64,000 nucleotides of DNA, taken from Angiostrongylus vasorum. Its lineage: Eukaryota > Nematoda > Chromadorea > Rhabditida > Metastrongylidae. The DNA lies in assembly GCA_018806985.1 (NCBI GenBank), contig JADANN010000108.1:3410001-3474000 (forward strand), written 5' to 3'. The notes under the pieces are model-generated. The model made no database searches. It was given only the letters and a program-made list of their open reading frames with translations, and had not been told where the DNA came from. The position numbers and the translations under genes were made by a program. Within the stretch, counting starts at the first letter, position 1; the number at the start of each line of letters is the position of its first letter. This document shows positions 36,141 through 48,034 of this stretch, in pieces.

Positions 36141-36419
36141 AAATCTGTGCAAACTCATATTTTTGCCTTGTGTTTTGGATTCTTCCCACGTTTTCCGGGA
36201 GCCCACGTGTTATCCACCGCATCAACCGAGGCCTTGGCTTTTCTTTCCTCTCAGCCAAAAGAGAAGAAACTGGTCGAGAGAAAGGGTAGCAATGGCTTCG
36301 GTTAGTGGATAACGATTATCCTTCATTCTTTATTGATGGCTAAAGATCCTCATTTGGGAAGTGACTCTCGATCTACTGCTGACATTCAAGAAAGAAATGT
36401 AGGGAATTAAGAGCTAACA

Positions 36420-37243
36420 AATACTATAGTATTGCAGACCAACTCGACTGTTCTGCCGTACGATCGATTTTTTCTTCCGATTTCAAGATGTTTAGCAAAG
36501 CGAGAAGGGCTAATGTTTTGAATTTTCCAGAACGCAAAGAAAACCGATGAGAGTAAGGAAATGCTGGCGGCGTAAAAAATGGCTTCGTAAACGATGACCG
36601 CAAAGGTTTGTTGGGGATGAGATGGATGGGTGAGACGAGTTCGTGACTGCCCAACAACCGCGAAGCTCTCGAATGTTTATAGGCGACACAGACAACCTTC
36701 GTTGCTCTAGCGACAAGCATCTGAGCTGTGATGGCATGTGGATGTATAGAACGATTAGAAGACCTTCACATCGATGTAGAACTTTGAGAAATAGGCAACA
36801 GTTTATCGTGATGTTCTAAATAGCGTACCAAGGCACGGTCGATATGTATTGACTTCAACAAACGCGTGTTTAAAATAATTCAATGTTGAACACTAAACAA
36901 ATGTATCTCAGCTTGCGCAGAAATTTGTTGATTGAGATAAAACCGTTAGAATACATCTGAGACTACTATCAATCTGCTACAAGCTTTCTTGTTTTTCTAT
37001 GGTAACAGCTTACCTTTTGAAGTCCAAAAGCACATATTTCTCATACATTAATCCATATTTCCGCAATTCGGCTTCCACTCCAAACACTGCAGCAGTTGAG
37101 CAACGTTCGAGAAATGCGTCAGGTCGCAGTGATATCCCTAACGCTGTCGATGTTACCGCTGTTTCAAGTGCTTCAGAAATTTTAAAAATAAAAGTTGTAT
37201 TTTCAATTCTTCGTATGTCCGACTTCAAGGTGACATACCTCAA
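36420..37243 (-). pseudogene. Unidentified membrane-protein gene fragment, left arm
   Basis: Two exon-like segments lie on the minus strand. The first (about 37,168-37,014) encodes EALETAVTSTALGISLRPDA and continues FLERCSTAAVFG..ELRKYGLMYEKYV, ending at a GTAAGC donor. The second (about 36,655-36,450) follows a TTGGGCAG acceptor and encodes FAVIVYEAIFYAASISLLSS followed by VFFAFWKI, a likely membrane helix. In this arm the second exon is open, but the first lacks a T in a T-run near its end compared with the right arm, which shifts its frame. I do not recognise the family; a nematode chemoreceptor-type protein is one possibility. It faces the 3' end of TSUP. Confidence 0.45.
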
Positions 37244-37596
37244 ATCGCAACAAACATTATTAACCGGGATAAAAACCGTTAGATCCTTCGCACTTTTTGC
37301 AACCAGAAATATGTTTACTCAACCAGTTGCATTAAATTCTGGACTTATGCAGGCGATGGAGTTGTTGAAAGCAGCTTCAACCTCGGCTTGGTTTCTCAAG
37401 CTTTTCTCGCACAGGACGTTATCGAGATCCTTGAAGAAGTGGTGCTGGTTGGGCAAGAGGTGTGACGAGTACGGTCGATGAGGCAGCGTTTCGTAACAGA
37501 ACTTGTTCCACCTCTAAAGAGTTGATAGTGTGACTTGTGCGCAAGCGCTATCGTACAGAAAGATTGGTCGCTTTCTGTTTACCAATGCATGAGGCG

Positions 37597-37838
37597 ATGG
37601 ACTCGGAAGAGGAGGCGCGTAACGCCATTGCAAAGTGTTCAGGGACAACATCCAGGGCATCACTAAGCCGGCAATTCGCCGCCTAGCGCGACGTGGTGGT
37701 GTGAAGCGTGTCTCTGGACTGATCTACGAGGAGACTCATGGAGTTCTGAAGGTGTTCCTGGAGAAGGTGATTCGTGACGCTCTTACCTACTGCGAACACG
37801 CCAAGAGAAAGTTGCCTGCAAACCGTAGGAAATCCAGT
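37597..37838 (+). pseudogene. Histone H4 pseudogene, left
   Basis: H4 sequence is plain: [20 protein letters not shown], then [20 protein letters not shown] and [13 protein letters not shown]. An in-frame TAA at 37,620-37,622 stands where the tail Lys before RH should be (GGA-stop-RH). The last ~20 residues of the H4 fold (TAMDVVYALKRQGR to the end) are missing, replaced by an unrelated [11 protein letters not shown]-to-H, N-to-K and similar changes hit conserved sites. H4 would be a core nucleosome subunit, but this copy cannot make one. Confidence 0.92.
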
Positions 37839-37854
37839 GGCCCTCTTAAGGGCC
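37839..37854 (+). terminator. Histone 3' stem-loop of H4 pseudogene
   Basis: GGCCCTCTTAAGGGCC forms a perfect six-pair stem with a four-base loop, the signal for 3' processing of replication-dependent histone mRNA by SLBP. It is intact although the gene is not. Confidence 0.9.
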
Positions 37855-37869
37855 ATAATTGGAATAATT

Positions 37870-38860
37870 GAAATAGATTTACTTTTTTGCTTGAATAAAG
37901 TACATTTGTAGAGAATGTAGGGAAGTAAGCATGTAAAAGAAGACCAAATCTGTGATTTTCTCAATGTTTTCGGCTCGTGGTAAGCGATTTTCTCGTAGAG
38001 GTGGAGTGAGGACTAAAATGACAGGGTGTACTGATTGCCGCGGATTTGCAAAAACTTCGGAAACAGACCATGAGGTCAAGGTCCATGCAATAACTGCAAG
38101 TGAGCATTTTTGAGAAGTTGTGGGGGGTTAGAACGGTGCAAGCGTTTGGTGTTTTTTTTCTTTCAAGGATAACCACGGATTCGTAGTGCTTCCGTCTACA
38201 TCTCCCAACTAACCGTTTATACACTATTTCTCAACGACCAATCAAGTATACTGCATTTACTTTGAATGTCACTCCCTACTTTTTGCTGAACTGCGCTAAG
38301 TTTACTGGATGGCGCCGTACACCACCTGCCCGTTGATTGGCTCAACCGTCGTTACTCTCCCACATTTGAATAAGCTCAACCGGGAGTGTGTTGATGGGGG
38401 GCAATCCTGCAAAGTCGGACACGGTTCCCCTTAAAACCCTGTGTTTAAAGGAACGGATTTTTCGATAAGCAGATTCGATGAGCGTACGAAGAGCATTACT
38501 ATTTACTGGCAATGATTACTGGAAAACAGTGTATGCGTGTAGAGAAGTGGGTAATGAAGTGGTCCCTAAACTTTTGCGTTAAAGAAGCCCATCAACATTG
38601 CACTATAAGCCTGGAAATTAACGGGAATGATTGCGACAAAACGATGTGAAGAAATTTTTTCTGGAAGTTGGGATTGAAACTGCCTATTCTGAATCATTTC
38701 CGTGGTAGAAACCCTGCCGTCAGCTTCGCTCAACGAAAACACGGACGAATGAATGAAAGCTGCAAGGCATTTACAAAATTGTTTACTGTGCGACCCAAAA
38801 CTAAAGGTTCTGGCCCGCTGAGACAAACATTTGGCCGATTGGGGTTGCCCATTGATAGAG
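37870..38860. other. Palindrome centre, nothing recognised
   Basis: No convincing gene was found. AATAAAG at about 37,894 could serve as a poly(A) signal. Open frames on both strands lack motifs. Confidence 0.45.
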
Positions 38861-38869
38861 TTGTTTTTA

Positions 38870-39175
38870 AATTCCGATGAAAGAGATACCCACTGAAACG
38901 TTTATCACAGCCAGCGGAATAATGAACTATTTCAACCAACTACTATCATCTCATCGAAAACGCAAATAACTTATTGGAAAATCGCAGTGCTCGTAAAGAC
39001 TTAGTCTCGTTGTTTGACCCAAGGTTGGGCCCTTGGGTGACCGCTGCGCGTCTACATACCACACGCGTCGCCCCCGACGCTCAAATTTGGGCGCGAAACG
39101 GCGTCGCCAGCTTTTCGCGGATCGCCGAGTGACGCGAGTGACGCACGCTCAGGGTGCTACGACGTGTTTTCTGGG
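38870..39175 (+). repeat. Inner inverted repeat flanking H3, left copy
   Basis: It pairs with 40,860-41,155 in reverse orientation at an estimated 70-75% identity. Shared blocks include AAACGTTT, CGAAAACGCAAATAACTTA, TTGTTTGAC and a GC-rich end with GTGACGC-type words. It is clearly older or faster-changing than the outer arms. Confidence 0.7.
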
Positions 39176-39179
39176 AGAA

Positions 39180-40503
<1,324 letters not shown>

Positions 40504-40540
40504 CCGACCGTGTGCAATCATCGCCTAATACTAACCCAAC

Positions 40541-40556
40541 GGCCCTCTTTAGGGCC
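40541..40556 (+). terminator. Histone 3' stem-loop of H3
   Basis: GGCCCTCTTTAGGGCC, a six-pair stem with a CTTT loop, begins 37 bp after the stop codon and is followed by ACAACTGG. This is the histone mRNA 3' processing signal. An AATAAA lies about 50 bp further on. Confidence 0.93.
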
Positions 40557-40859
40557 ACAACTGGCGGGATATAGGTGAATTTTTCTTTGCTCATAAAATA
40601 AACTGTTCGTTATTGTCCATAGTTAAGTGGTGTTTTAAACCTATCGAATGTGTAGTGATGTTTATAATGAGTGAGACGTAAATGAGAAGTGACATGTGCT
40701 GACCATCACTGACGTTTACTGCAAACGATCCGAATTCTGAGTAGTCATTGCATGTGCTCAATTTTTGGAAATGTGCAGCGGCAGCAGTTACAACTGGTTA
40801 ATCCAACGTTAACCGGTGGCTTTATTGGCAAATGAATACGATGTGTCAGCCTTTTTCTC

Positions 40860-41155
40860 CCTCATGTCATCCTAGCACCAAGGAGAGTCGCGTAACTTGG
40901 CGACCTGCCAAGAGCCGACGGTGCCGTCTCGCGCCAAAATCCGAACCGGGCGCGACGCATTTGACACGTGGACGCGCGGTGGTCAGCCAGAGGTCCGACA
41001 TTGCGTCAAACAAGAGGACTGAATCTTTATAAGCACCGGAGTTGCCCAGTAAGTTATTTGCGTTTTCGATGATCTGATAGCAGTTGGTTGGAATGTGAAG
41101 TTCATTATTCTCCAGCTCCAAACGTTTCAACGGGTAGCGCTTTCTGTTCTATACC
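40860..41155 (-). repeat. Inner inverted repeat flanking H3, right copy
   Basis: Reverse-complement partner of 38,870-39,175. An 87-codon minus-strand frame covers it, but codon-by-codon comparison with the left copy shows no excess of silent changes, so I do not regard it as coding. Confidence 0.7.
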
Positions 41156-41324
41156 ACTAATGAGTGTCGGTATATTAAGTCTTAAGACAAATACTCTTTC
41201 AGTTTAGTATATACGGCAACATCCATTGTAATCGTTCGATTCCCAATCCGTTCGTTTTTACAGTTTCCTGTAAAACATGTGCTATTAGTCGGACTCGGTC
41301 TGGTTAACGTTCTAGCCCCTTTCC

Positions 41325-41698
41325 AACGGTTTACCGCCTCATCGTGGCTAAGAGGTGTTCCTGTGTGTTGGGGTGCGACGTACAGTGGTGGATTCATCAC
41401 CCGGCAGGGTCTCACAAGCCGAGAAGGACTCTGGCGTTTCCACACAGAAGTTCCCAATACCAGGATCCACGACCGTCCTGGTATTAAACTAGTCACATGG
41501 GGCAAATCTCCTGATCCACAACGACGGCGAGTGCTTGTGGTGTTGACGACGTGGGGTAGTCTGTGGCAAGGCTAACCTCAGGACTTAGTGGAACCACAAC
41601 ACAATGACAAAACCAGCAAATCTCCGAAGAAATGGAGATTATGCTGGGTGCAGCACAACTAGTGAGGGCGGATCATCAAAGTACCCAAGTAGGTAATG
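41325..41698 (+). repeat. S3 RTE-tailed SINE-like repeat, copy 3
   Basis: It starts CCAACGGTTTACCGCCTCAT, has the ATACCAGGATCC..CCTGGTAT hairpin, AATGGAGATTATGCTGGG and a tail of CAAAGTACCCAAGTAGG. It sits only in the right half of the palindrome centre, so it inserted after the inversion or was lost on the left. Confidence 0.8.
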
Positions 41699-41789
41699 TT
41701 TTGACCCACTAAAATGACAAAAGACAATCCTACGAAGGAATTCACGATGTTTGTTCGTTTTCACTTTATCACTACGTACTCAGATCTGA

Positions 41790-41812
41790 TTGTGAACCTA
41801 AAGAGGGCCGTT
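41790..41812 (-). terminator. Degenerate histone stem-loop by right H4
   Basis: On the minus strand CCAACGGCCCTCTTTAGG continues TTCAC instead of GCCAC, so the 3' half of the stem is broken. The preceding TAACCCAACGGCCCTCTTTA matches the H3 3' flank. Confidence 0.65.
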
Positions 41813-41851
41813 GGGTTAGATGCGTTCTGACAATAATATTGACTGCCTTAC

Positions 41852-42138
41852 CTTATCCACAAAGCCACACAGCTTGCGTCCTTGGCGCTCGAATGGGTAG
41901 ACGACGTCCATGGCGGTGGCGGGCTTTCTCTTGGCTTCCTCGTAGCACGTAACGGCCACAGAAACCACGTTCTCCAGGAACACCTTCAGCACTCCACGAG
42001 TCTGCTTGAAGACTAGTTCAGAGATACGCTACACGCTACCAAGATGAACCAGACGGCAAATAGCCGGCTTGATGGTGCCCTGGATGTTGTCCCTGAGCAT
42101 TTTGCGATGGCGTTACGCGCCTACTCTTCCGAGTCCAT
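41852..42138 (-). pseudogene. Histone H4 pseudogene, right
   Basis: The minus strand reads GA-stop-RHRKMLRDNIQG, so it has the same TAA for the tail Lys as the left copy. Further in, a second stop replaces the Lys of VKRIS. Unlike the left copy it keeps the C-terminal part ([20 protein letters not shown]). Many conserved residues are changed. The 5' part is nearly identical to the left copy up to QG, and the remainder is as different as a separate paralogue. Confidence 0.9.
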
Positions 42139-42567
42139 CGCGTCATGCATTGGTAAACAGAAAGCGACCAATCTTTCTGTACGATAGCGCTTGCGCACAA
42201 GTCACACTATCAACTCTTTAAAGGTGGAACAAGTTCTGTTACGAAACGCTGCCTCATCGACCGTACTCGTCACACCTCTTGCCCAACCAGCACCACTTCT
42301 TCAAGGATCTCGATAACGTCCTGTGCGAGAAAAAGCTTGAGAAACCAAGCCGAGGTTGAAGCTGCTTTTCAACAACTCCATCGCCTACATAAGTCCAGAA
42401 TTTAATGCAACTGGTTGAGTAAACATATTTCTGGTTGCAAAAAGTGCGGAGGATCTAACGGTTTTTATCCCGGTTAATAATGTTTGTTGCGATTTGAGGT
42501 ATGTCACCTTGAAGTCGGACATACGAAGAATTGCAAATACAACTTTTATTTTTTAAAATTTCTGAAG

Positions 42568-43310
42568 CACTTGAAACAGCGGTAACATCGACAGCGTTAG
42601 GGATATCACTGCGACCTGACGCATTTCTCGAACGTTGCTCAACTGCTGCAGTGTTTGGAGTGGAAGCCGAATTGCGGAAATATGGATTAATGTATGAGAA
42701 ATATGTGCTTTTTGGACTTCAAAAGGTAAGCTGTTACCATAGAAAAACAAGAAAGCTTGTAGCAGATTGATAGTAGTCTCAGATGTATTCTAACGGTTTT
42801 ATCTCAATCAACAAATTTCTGCGCAAGCTGAGATACATTTGTTTAGTGTTCAACATTGAATTATTTTAAACACGCGTTTGTTGAAGTCAATACATATCGA
42901 CCGTGCCTTGGTACGCTATTTAGAACATCACGATAAACTGTTGCCTATTTCTCAAAGTTCTACATCGATGTGAAGGTCTTCTAATCGTTCTATACAACCA
43001 CATGCCATCACAGCTCAGATGCCTGTCGCTAGAGCACCGAAGGTTGTCTGTGTCGCCTATAAACATTCGAGAGCTTCGCGGTTGTTGGGCAGTCACGAAC
43101 TCGTCTCACCCATCCATCTCATCCCCAACAAACCTTTGCGGTCATCGTTTACGAAGCCATTTTTACGCCGCCGGCATTTCCTTACTCTCATCGGTTTTCT
43201 TTGCGTTCTGGAAAATTCAAAACATTAGCCCTTCTCGCTTTGTTAAACATCTTGAAATCGGAAGAAAAAATCGATCGTACGGCAGACAGTCGAGTTGGTC
43301 TGCAATACTT
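42568..43310 (+). pseudogene. Unidentified membrane-protein gene fragment, right arm
   Basis: Mirror of 36,420-37,243. The first exon (42,568-42,725) is open to a GTAAGC donor and ends YEKYVLFGLQK in phase 0. The second, after an acceptor at 43,091-43,092, has five Ts where the left arm has six, so the helix AIFYAA is thrown out of frame. Each arm therefore carries a different one-base lesion. Confidence 0.42.
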
Positions 43311-43631
43311 TGGTATTTGTTAATTATTAATTCCCTACATTTCCTTTCTTGAATGTCAGCAGTAGATCGAGAGTCACTTCCCAAACGAGTATCTTTTAGC
43401 CATCAATAAAGAATGCAGGGTAAGGGGTTATCCACTAACCGAGGCCCTTGCTTCCCCTTTCTCTCGACGAGTTTCTTCTTTTTTGGCTGAGAGGAAAGAA
43501 AAGCCAAGGACTCGGTTGATGCGGTGAATAACACGTGGGCTCACGGAAAACGTGGGAAGAATCCAAAACACAAGGCAAAATATGAGTTTGCATAGATTTT
43601 AAAACAAACTGACCTCAATATTCACCATTAT

Positions 43632-43834
43632 TCAAGAACCAACCTTGCTAATGAGCAAGAAAAAACACGAAGCCGATTGCAAGGATGCACGCCCCGGTCA
43701 ACACTGCAAACCGAAAATGTCTCTGCTACGCTCTCATACAAGGGAATTGGCTCACCAAGAGCAAGAGGAGGTTTTGCGGCCAGAAAACCGACTACAGCTA
43801 GACCCTCCAACACGTAGATGAAACTCGCTAAAAC
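43632..43834 (-). pseudogene. Copy of TSUP exons 6 and 7 in right arm
   Basis: Exon 6 (43,834-43,756) and exon 7 (from about 43,704) are copied with their 52-bp intron. One Ala becomes Val, and a CGA codon becomes TGA at 43,634-43,632, ending the frame nine codons early. The rest of the gene is not next to it, so the copy is an orphan 3' end. Confidence 0.8.
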
Positions 43835-44069
43835 CTACAATGAAAACAATGATGAGCTGATAAATTCATTAGTGAACATAACATATAACACTTCAGGAAA
43901 AAAAATAGTCCTACTGTGTTTTAGTTTTCGGAAACTTATTCACTTTCCTTACGAACTCGTAGGGATTTAGTCGATTATTAGAGAGTTAAAATTGAGTGGG
44001 TCCACAGTACCCAGCTATCCTACTTCATTTGATAAAGGCTAGCTAGAAGTGAGGTCTGTGTGCAACGCG

Positions 44070-44670
44070 CTAGAATCCTTTTTCACGCCAAAATTTGGTT
44101 TGGACAAATTCGACTTCTGCAGTTACGTCTACGCGCATTTGCTTTGAAATTCCATGAGGGTCTATGAACAAATCATACAAGCAGGTGTAAGGCTCTGGAT
44201 TGGGCGTGAATAGGTTGTTAAGCCGTAGGACGATATGGACATTATAGTGTCCACGCGCGTTTGGAGAAGGGCGTGGATGGACATTACTGTGTCCATTTCC
44301 TGTCTGTTGCATTGCAGAATTTTCTTTTAGCGTACCATGCATTTTTTTATTTTGCATGACTCGTGATCACATCTACTATGGAATCTCAGCACTTCTTACG
44401 TTTGATTCGTTTTCCTCGTCCTCATTGTCCACTGTGGTGTTCGAATAGATAACTCGTTGTCTCGGCTGCTGCTTGAGGATTTCGTTTTTTTTATTGATAT
44501 CGTAGAATGACAGTCAAATCGACTTTCCTTTTTGCAATCTTGGGGATATCCGGGAAAAGGCGTTCCTACGTGGATTGGAGAAGAGCGTTGAGGAGGTGTT
44601 CGAACTAGCTGCTTTTGCTTCCTGATCGACGGCATCACTAAGCACTGCGCTATCGCCGCCCCATTATATA
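44070..44670 (-). repeat. S4 repeat, right arm copy
   Basis: Mirror of 35,070-35,660. Of the two GGACA...TGTCC small palindromes, the second remains recognisable (GGACATTATAGTGTCC on the plus strand). Confidence 0.5.
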
Positions 44671-44947
44671 TAATTATTCGATACCACATCGAAAGCGGAT
44701 CAAAATAGTACGGGTGAGACCAGTGGAACCATTCTCTACACTCAGTGATTTGAATAGAATCTTTTTTTCTAGGAAGGTCACTAGTTTAACTATTAATTAG
44801 CTGTTATTTCATAGTAATCACTATGGTCATAGTATGGAATCTGTGAATATAGAAACCCCGCAGTAGACTCAACATATGATGGATGTGACGCGAAGTAATT
44901 CCATGTGCTGACAAGAATTTCCGTCTGCATAATGGAGTAAAAAAAAG

Positions 44948-45210
44948 TAGCCCAGTAAAACGAATACGAGGATCCATCACCATCCTGCTATCAAGTTAGT
45001 CGCATGTTGGCAAATCTCCCTCTGATCCACGAGGACGGCGACCACCTGTGCTAGTGACGACTTGAGACAGACTTTGGCCAGACTGTACTCGGCATTCCAA
45101 GGAACTATAATGATCAAACCAGCAAGACTCCGAAGAATGAAAAATTATGCTGGGCCCCACGTACCAATGAAGACGGGCCATCCAAGTATCCAAGTATTGA
45201 TGAGCGTTGG
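44948..45210 (+). repeat. S3 repeat, copy 4, 5' truncated
   Basis: It starts inside the element (AATACGAGGATCCATCACC) and ends with the clearest tail, GAAGACGGGCCATCCAAGTA followed by TCCAAGTA. Its truncated 5' end lies at the outer edge of the right arm. Confidence 0.75.
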
Positions 45211-45214
45211 ATCA

Positions 45215-45875
45215 GATTAGCGCGCATTTAGGTGTCGATACGTAGTTGTCTGCTCTACTTGACCTTTTGTGGTACTCTCATGGTTTTGATTTGTAGGACT
45301 TTCTTTCATGGACTGTGGAAAGAGCATGTGGGCACTATGAGAAAATAAAGAGTTCATTTCAAACTAAGCTGGTAGACAAAGATTGACTTGCCGTAAATGC
45401 ACTGCGTCGTTTCAGGGAAAATTTCTCGGAAGGTGATTAACGATGTGAATCATTTCCTTAAACGTTCGTTAACAGAACAACAACGCTCAATCCATGCATT
45501 CACCACACTTTCATTTGTTTGCGTCTGTGAACACTTGAGTTTAAGAGAACTTACTAGTTCCGCTAAAGGTCACCATAGTAATATCTAAAACAGACCAACT
45601 ACTCCTAAAATGGCTCACGATTAACCCAAAGATAGCTTCAGCTCTAAAGGCTGGAAATACTCAAAGGTAGAAAATATACGTACACAGGGGGAAACAGAAT
45701 GAAGATTTCGAACAGTAAATATGCGCTTTTCATGAGCACAAGCGTGCTGGAAAGCGGAATCGCATTTCATCGACGTTCAACTTGCAGTTATGTCAAGACC
45801 AATCAAAAAACGACAAATCATCCACTCCGGTCCTTATCATCTGATCACATGTGAATTTACGTACTCGGTAGCGAT
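45215..45875. other. Intergenic, nothing recognised
   Basis: AT-rich with no convincing frame. It ends at the H2A 3' signal. Confidence 0.45.
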
Positions 45876-45878
45876 TGT

Positions 45879-45894
45879 GGCCCTAAGGAGGGTC
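45879..45894 (-). terminator. Histone 3' stem-loop of H2A
   Basis: The minus strand reads GACCCTCCTTAGGGCC. Five of six stem pairs are kept; the second pair is an A-C mismatch. Confidence 0.75.
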
Positions 45895-45944
45895 GTTGGC
45901 TTAGCGACTGAGGCGTCATGGTAAAAACGATTTACTCCTTTTCA

Positions 45945-46337
45945 TTATCTGTCATTTCTTGGCAGAAGAACGGCTTGGATGTTGGGAAGAGCTCCTCCTC
46001 GAGCGATCGTCATTCCTGACAGCAGCTTGTTGAGTTCTTCATCATTGCGCACAGCGAGCTGGAGGTGGCGAGTGTTGATGCGAGTCTTCTTGTTGTCACG
46101 GGCGGCATTACCAGCCAATTCCAGTACCTCAGCAGCGAGGTACTCGAGTACGGCAACCAGGTAAACTGCCGCTTCACCTCCGATATGTCCAGCATAGTTG
46201 CCTTTACGAAGAATTCGATGAAGGTGACCGACGGGGAACTGCTGGGCGGCACGCGACGATTGGAAATTGGATTTTGCGCCGGTCTTTGCCTTACGTGTTT
46301 TGGCGGGATTACACTGGTGGAGGCAAGGCATGCCCAT
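45945..46337 (-). CDS. Histone H2A, open but divergent
   Basis: Open frame of 130 codons. The fold region is clearly H2[56 protein letters not shown] and [10 protein letters not shown]. The acidic patch residues in [10 protein letters not shown] and NDEELNK are present. The N-tail ([20 protein letters not shown]) is unlike the normal MSGRGK start, the loop RVGAGAPVYLAAV reads [13 protein letters not shown], and IAPRHLQ reads INTRHLQ. The C-terminus is short (PRNDR). It forms a divergent pair with H2B, only about 85 bp apart, which is tight for a shared promoter. It is probably a pseudogene that has kept its frame; a divergent variant is the less likely alternative. Confidence 0.85.
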   Translation of the reverse strand: MGMPCLHQCNPAKTRKAKTGAKSNFQSSRAAQQFPVGHLHRILRKGNYAGHIGGEAAVYLVAVLEYLAAEVLELAGNAARDNKKTRINTRHLQLAVRNDEELNKLLSGMTIARGGALPNIQAVLLPRNDR

Positions 46338-46424
46338 TGCGCCGCTGGGAAAAGGAGCGTTCGAAGTGCTCCTTATCCACCGACTACCCAGTGAACATTC
46401 GAAGTGAACTCTTGACTCGTTGTT

Positions 46425-46796
46425 CCGCCAAAGCCATCGGCCAAGAAGTGAAGAAGACCGCTAAAAAACCAGAAGGCCAGCCATGCTGGAGTCAAGAAGA
46501 AGAAGCATCGTCGGAAGAAGAGTCACTCCGTTTACATTCACCGTGTACCCAAGCAGGTCCAACCCGACACGGGAGTTTCGTCGAAGGCGATGCCGATCAC
46601 AAACTCGTTCGTAAACGACGTTTTCGAACGGATTGCCGTTGCAGTTTCACCCGTTGCTCACTGCAGCAAGCGTTCGACGATTTCTTCCCGCGAAATCCAG
46701 ACCGCTGTTCGAGTGACTCTCCCAGTAGAGCTCGCCAAGCATGCCGTGTCCGAGGGCACAAAGGCCGTCACCAAGTACACCTCGAGCAAGTAAATT
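46425..46796 (+). pseudogene. Histone H2B pseudogene
   Basis: The C-terminal two thirds is readable in one frame: [20 protein letters not shown], then [47 protein letters not shown] and K-stop. The start ATG is gone (TTCCGCCAAAGCC stands for M-PPKPSA), an early TGA interrupts the tail and the tail frame differs from the core frame. In the core EASRLAHYNK has become VSPVAHCSK and LLLPGE reads VTLPVE. It cannot make H2B. Confidence 0.9.
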
Positions 46797-46835
46797 GCTT
46801 GACTTCGGTGCACCCAACTAACCCAGCTGCCCTCC

Positions 46836-46852
46836 TGCCCTCCTTAGGGGCC
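46836..46852 (+). terminator. Degenerate histone stem-loop of H2B
   Basis: GCCCTCCTTAGGGGCC keeps four stem pairs around a CCTT loop; the outer pairs are lost because of an extra G. Confidence 0.6.
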
Positions 46853-46869
46853 TCGATGAAAACCGAATA

Positions 46870-47435
46870 CTAGAACTTTGGCATTAAGGATGAATAAACC
46901 GCCTTTTTTTGTCGGTGTTCGTCAATAACGCACATTGAATCTTTGCATAAGATTAGTAGTCTATCTATGTGATGGTACTCGGTTTGTACGGAAAAATCGT
47001 GCGCTATTCCTTTGATGAGGACTTTTAATAGATTGTGGACCAATAAAACAGTATTTAGAGAACATTCTGAATATGTAGCTGCACTTGTTTTACATAAAAA
47101 ATTGACCCACTTTTCGATCTCATTCTGACCCATTCCTGGGCCTTGTTTGGCAGGTCAGCAAGTGACATGGCCAGCGTTGAAAAACAAGGGATACAATCAA
47201 TTGGAATGTTGATTATGCACTACATGGTTAGCCACTAGCATTCAAAACACGGAAAGACGTATATTAGAAGATACATAGGTATAATAGATAAATTTTTACG
47301 TACTTGAAAGCCTACTGTTAGATTTTAAAGGTGTGCCAACCACTAGGGTTAAAAAGGTGCGTCTTTTTTTCTTCAGCGTTTCCGGTTTTCCACGTCTCCC
47401 TAATATCAGCACTTTAAGTGGCGGTTGTTTCTGTG
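46870..47435. other. Intergenic, nothing recognised
   Basis: No gene was found. The end of it (from about 47,330) resembles 39,340-39,460. Confidence 0.45.
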
Positions 47436-47439
47436 GAAT

Positions 47440-47725
47440 GTAGGCAGTAAATAAAACAGCAAACATTGTGATTATAACTAAAAGCCTCAGCTTAACTAGG
47501 TTTAATGCCGATGTGGGCTCCCCAGATCAGTCCCGGTGACGGGTGATTGCTGACGGCACAGATGATAAGAACTAGCTGAGATACAGGCGAAACGAAGGAC
47601 CCGCATGGTGTGGTGGTGAACGTGCTACTCCCCGGAAAGGACAATAGCGCGTTCGTTCCCCCACCGCAGACACCTCCGATCCGGAGTTTTGCAAATATCT
47701 CAGCATCGTTGCAGTTATATTGTAG
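47440..47725 (+). repeat. SINE family S2, copy 5
   Basis: Full-length with the CAGCTTAACTAGGTTTAATG 5' part, the head GCATGGTGTGGTGGTGAACG, the box GCGCGTTCGTTCCCCC and the body TTTTGCAAATATCTCAGCAT. Confidence 0.82.
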
Positions 47726-47857
47726 TGTTTATTGGAACCATGAGGAGATTTTGATTTCAACTTGTTAATCGGATAATCTTTAACTGGCTTGTCTTCACAT
47801 ATTTTTCTTGCTTCTCAATTGGTTTTTTAAAATTCATTTAATTTGCTTAATTTTTTT

Positions 47858-48030
47858 GGTACCAGACTTGTTTGGGAAGATAGCAGCCCCGCTCGATACA
47901 TCGCTAGGCGACCGCCAGTCATTGTAAAGGCCAGATATGCATTCAATCAGCTCCAGCGATGCTTAATGAAGTCGAATGCATGGCGCGTCCCTCAGGGGAT
48001 CGATCAACGCCGAGAGCTTTATTTTCTACT
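47858..48030 (+). repeat. SINE family S1, copy 4
   Basis: 5'-truncated; it begins GGTACCAGACTTGTTTGGGA and runs through CAGATATGCATTCAATCAGC and GGATCGATCAACGCCGAGAG. Confidence 0.75.
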
Positions 48031-48034
48031 TTTT

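Larger units (their letters stand above)
34804..37659 (+). repeat. Left arm of 2.9 kb inverted repeat
   Basis: It pairs with 42,076-44,936 in reverse orientation, with an identity that I judge to be in the mid to high 90s per cent from several sampled stretches. The outer limit is TCCATTATGCAGAC at 34,804. The inner limit falls inside the H4 pseudogene, at GACAACATCCAGGGCA, after which the two sides differ strongly. The arm carries an S4 repeat, TSUP exons 6-7, an unidentified membrane-gene fragment (minus strand) and the H4 5' part. Confidence 0.9.
42076..44936 (-). repeat. Right arm of 2.9 kb inverted repeat
   Basis: Reverse complement of 34,804-37,659. The outer limit (TAATGGA at 44,936) is followed within about 12 bp by a truncated S3 element. 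Sampled differences are single substitutions and one-base changes in homopolymers. Confidence 0.9.

Noticed and set aside
35919..36206. 95-codon minus-strand frame in the left arm
   Set aside because: It is a shadow of TSUP exons 6 and 7 on the plus strand, which have consistent phase and recognised sequence.
40867..41130. 87-codon minus-strand open frame in the inner inverted repeat
   Set aside because: Aligned codons differ from the left copy mostly by amino-acid-changing substitutions, and the left copy has stops. It is better explained as non-coding repeat.
46590..46793. Intact 67-codon H2B C-terminus as a separate gene
   Set aside because: It is simply the readable end of the H2B pseudogene; upstream H2B sequence continues in the same frame past the apparent start.
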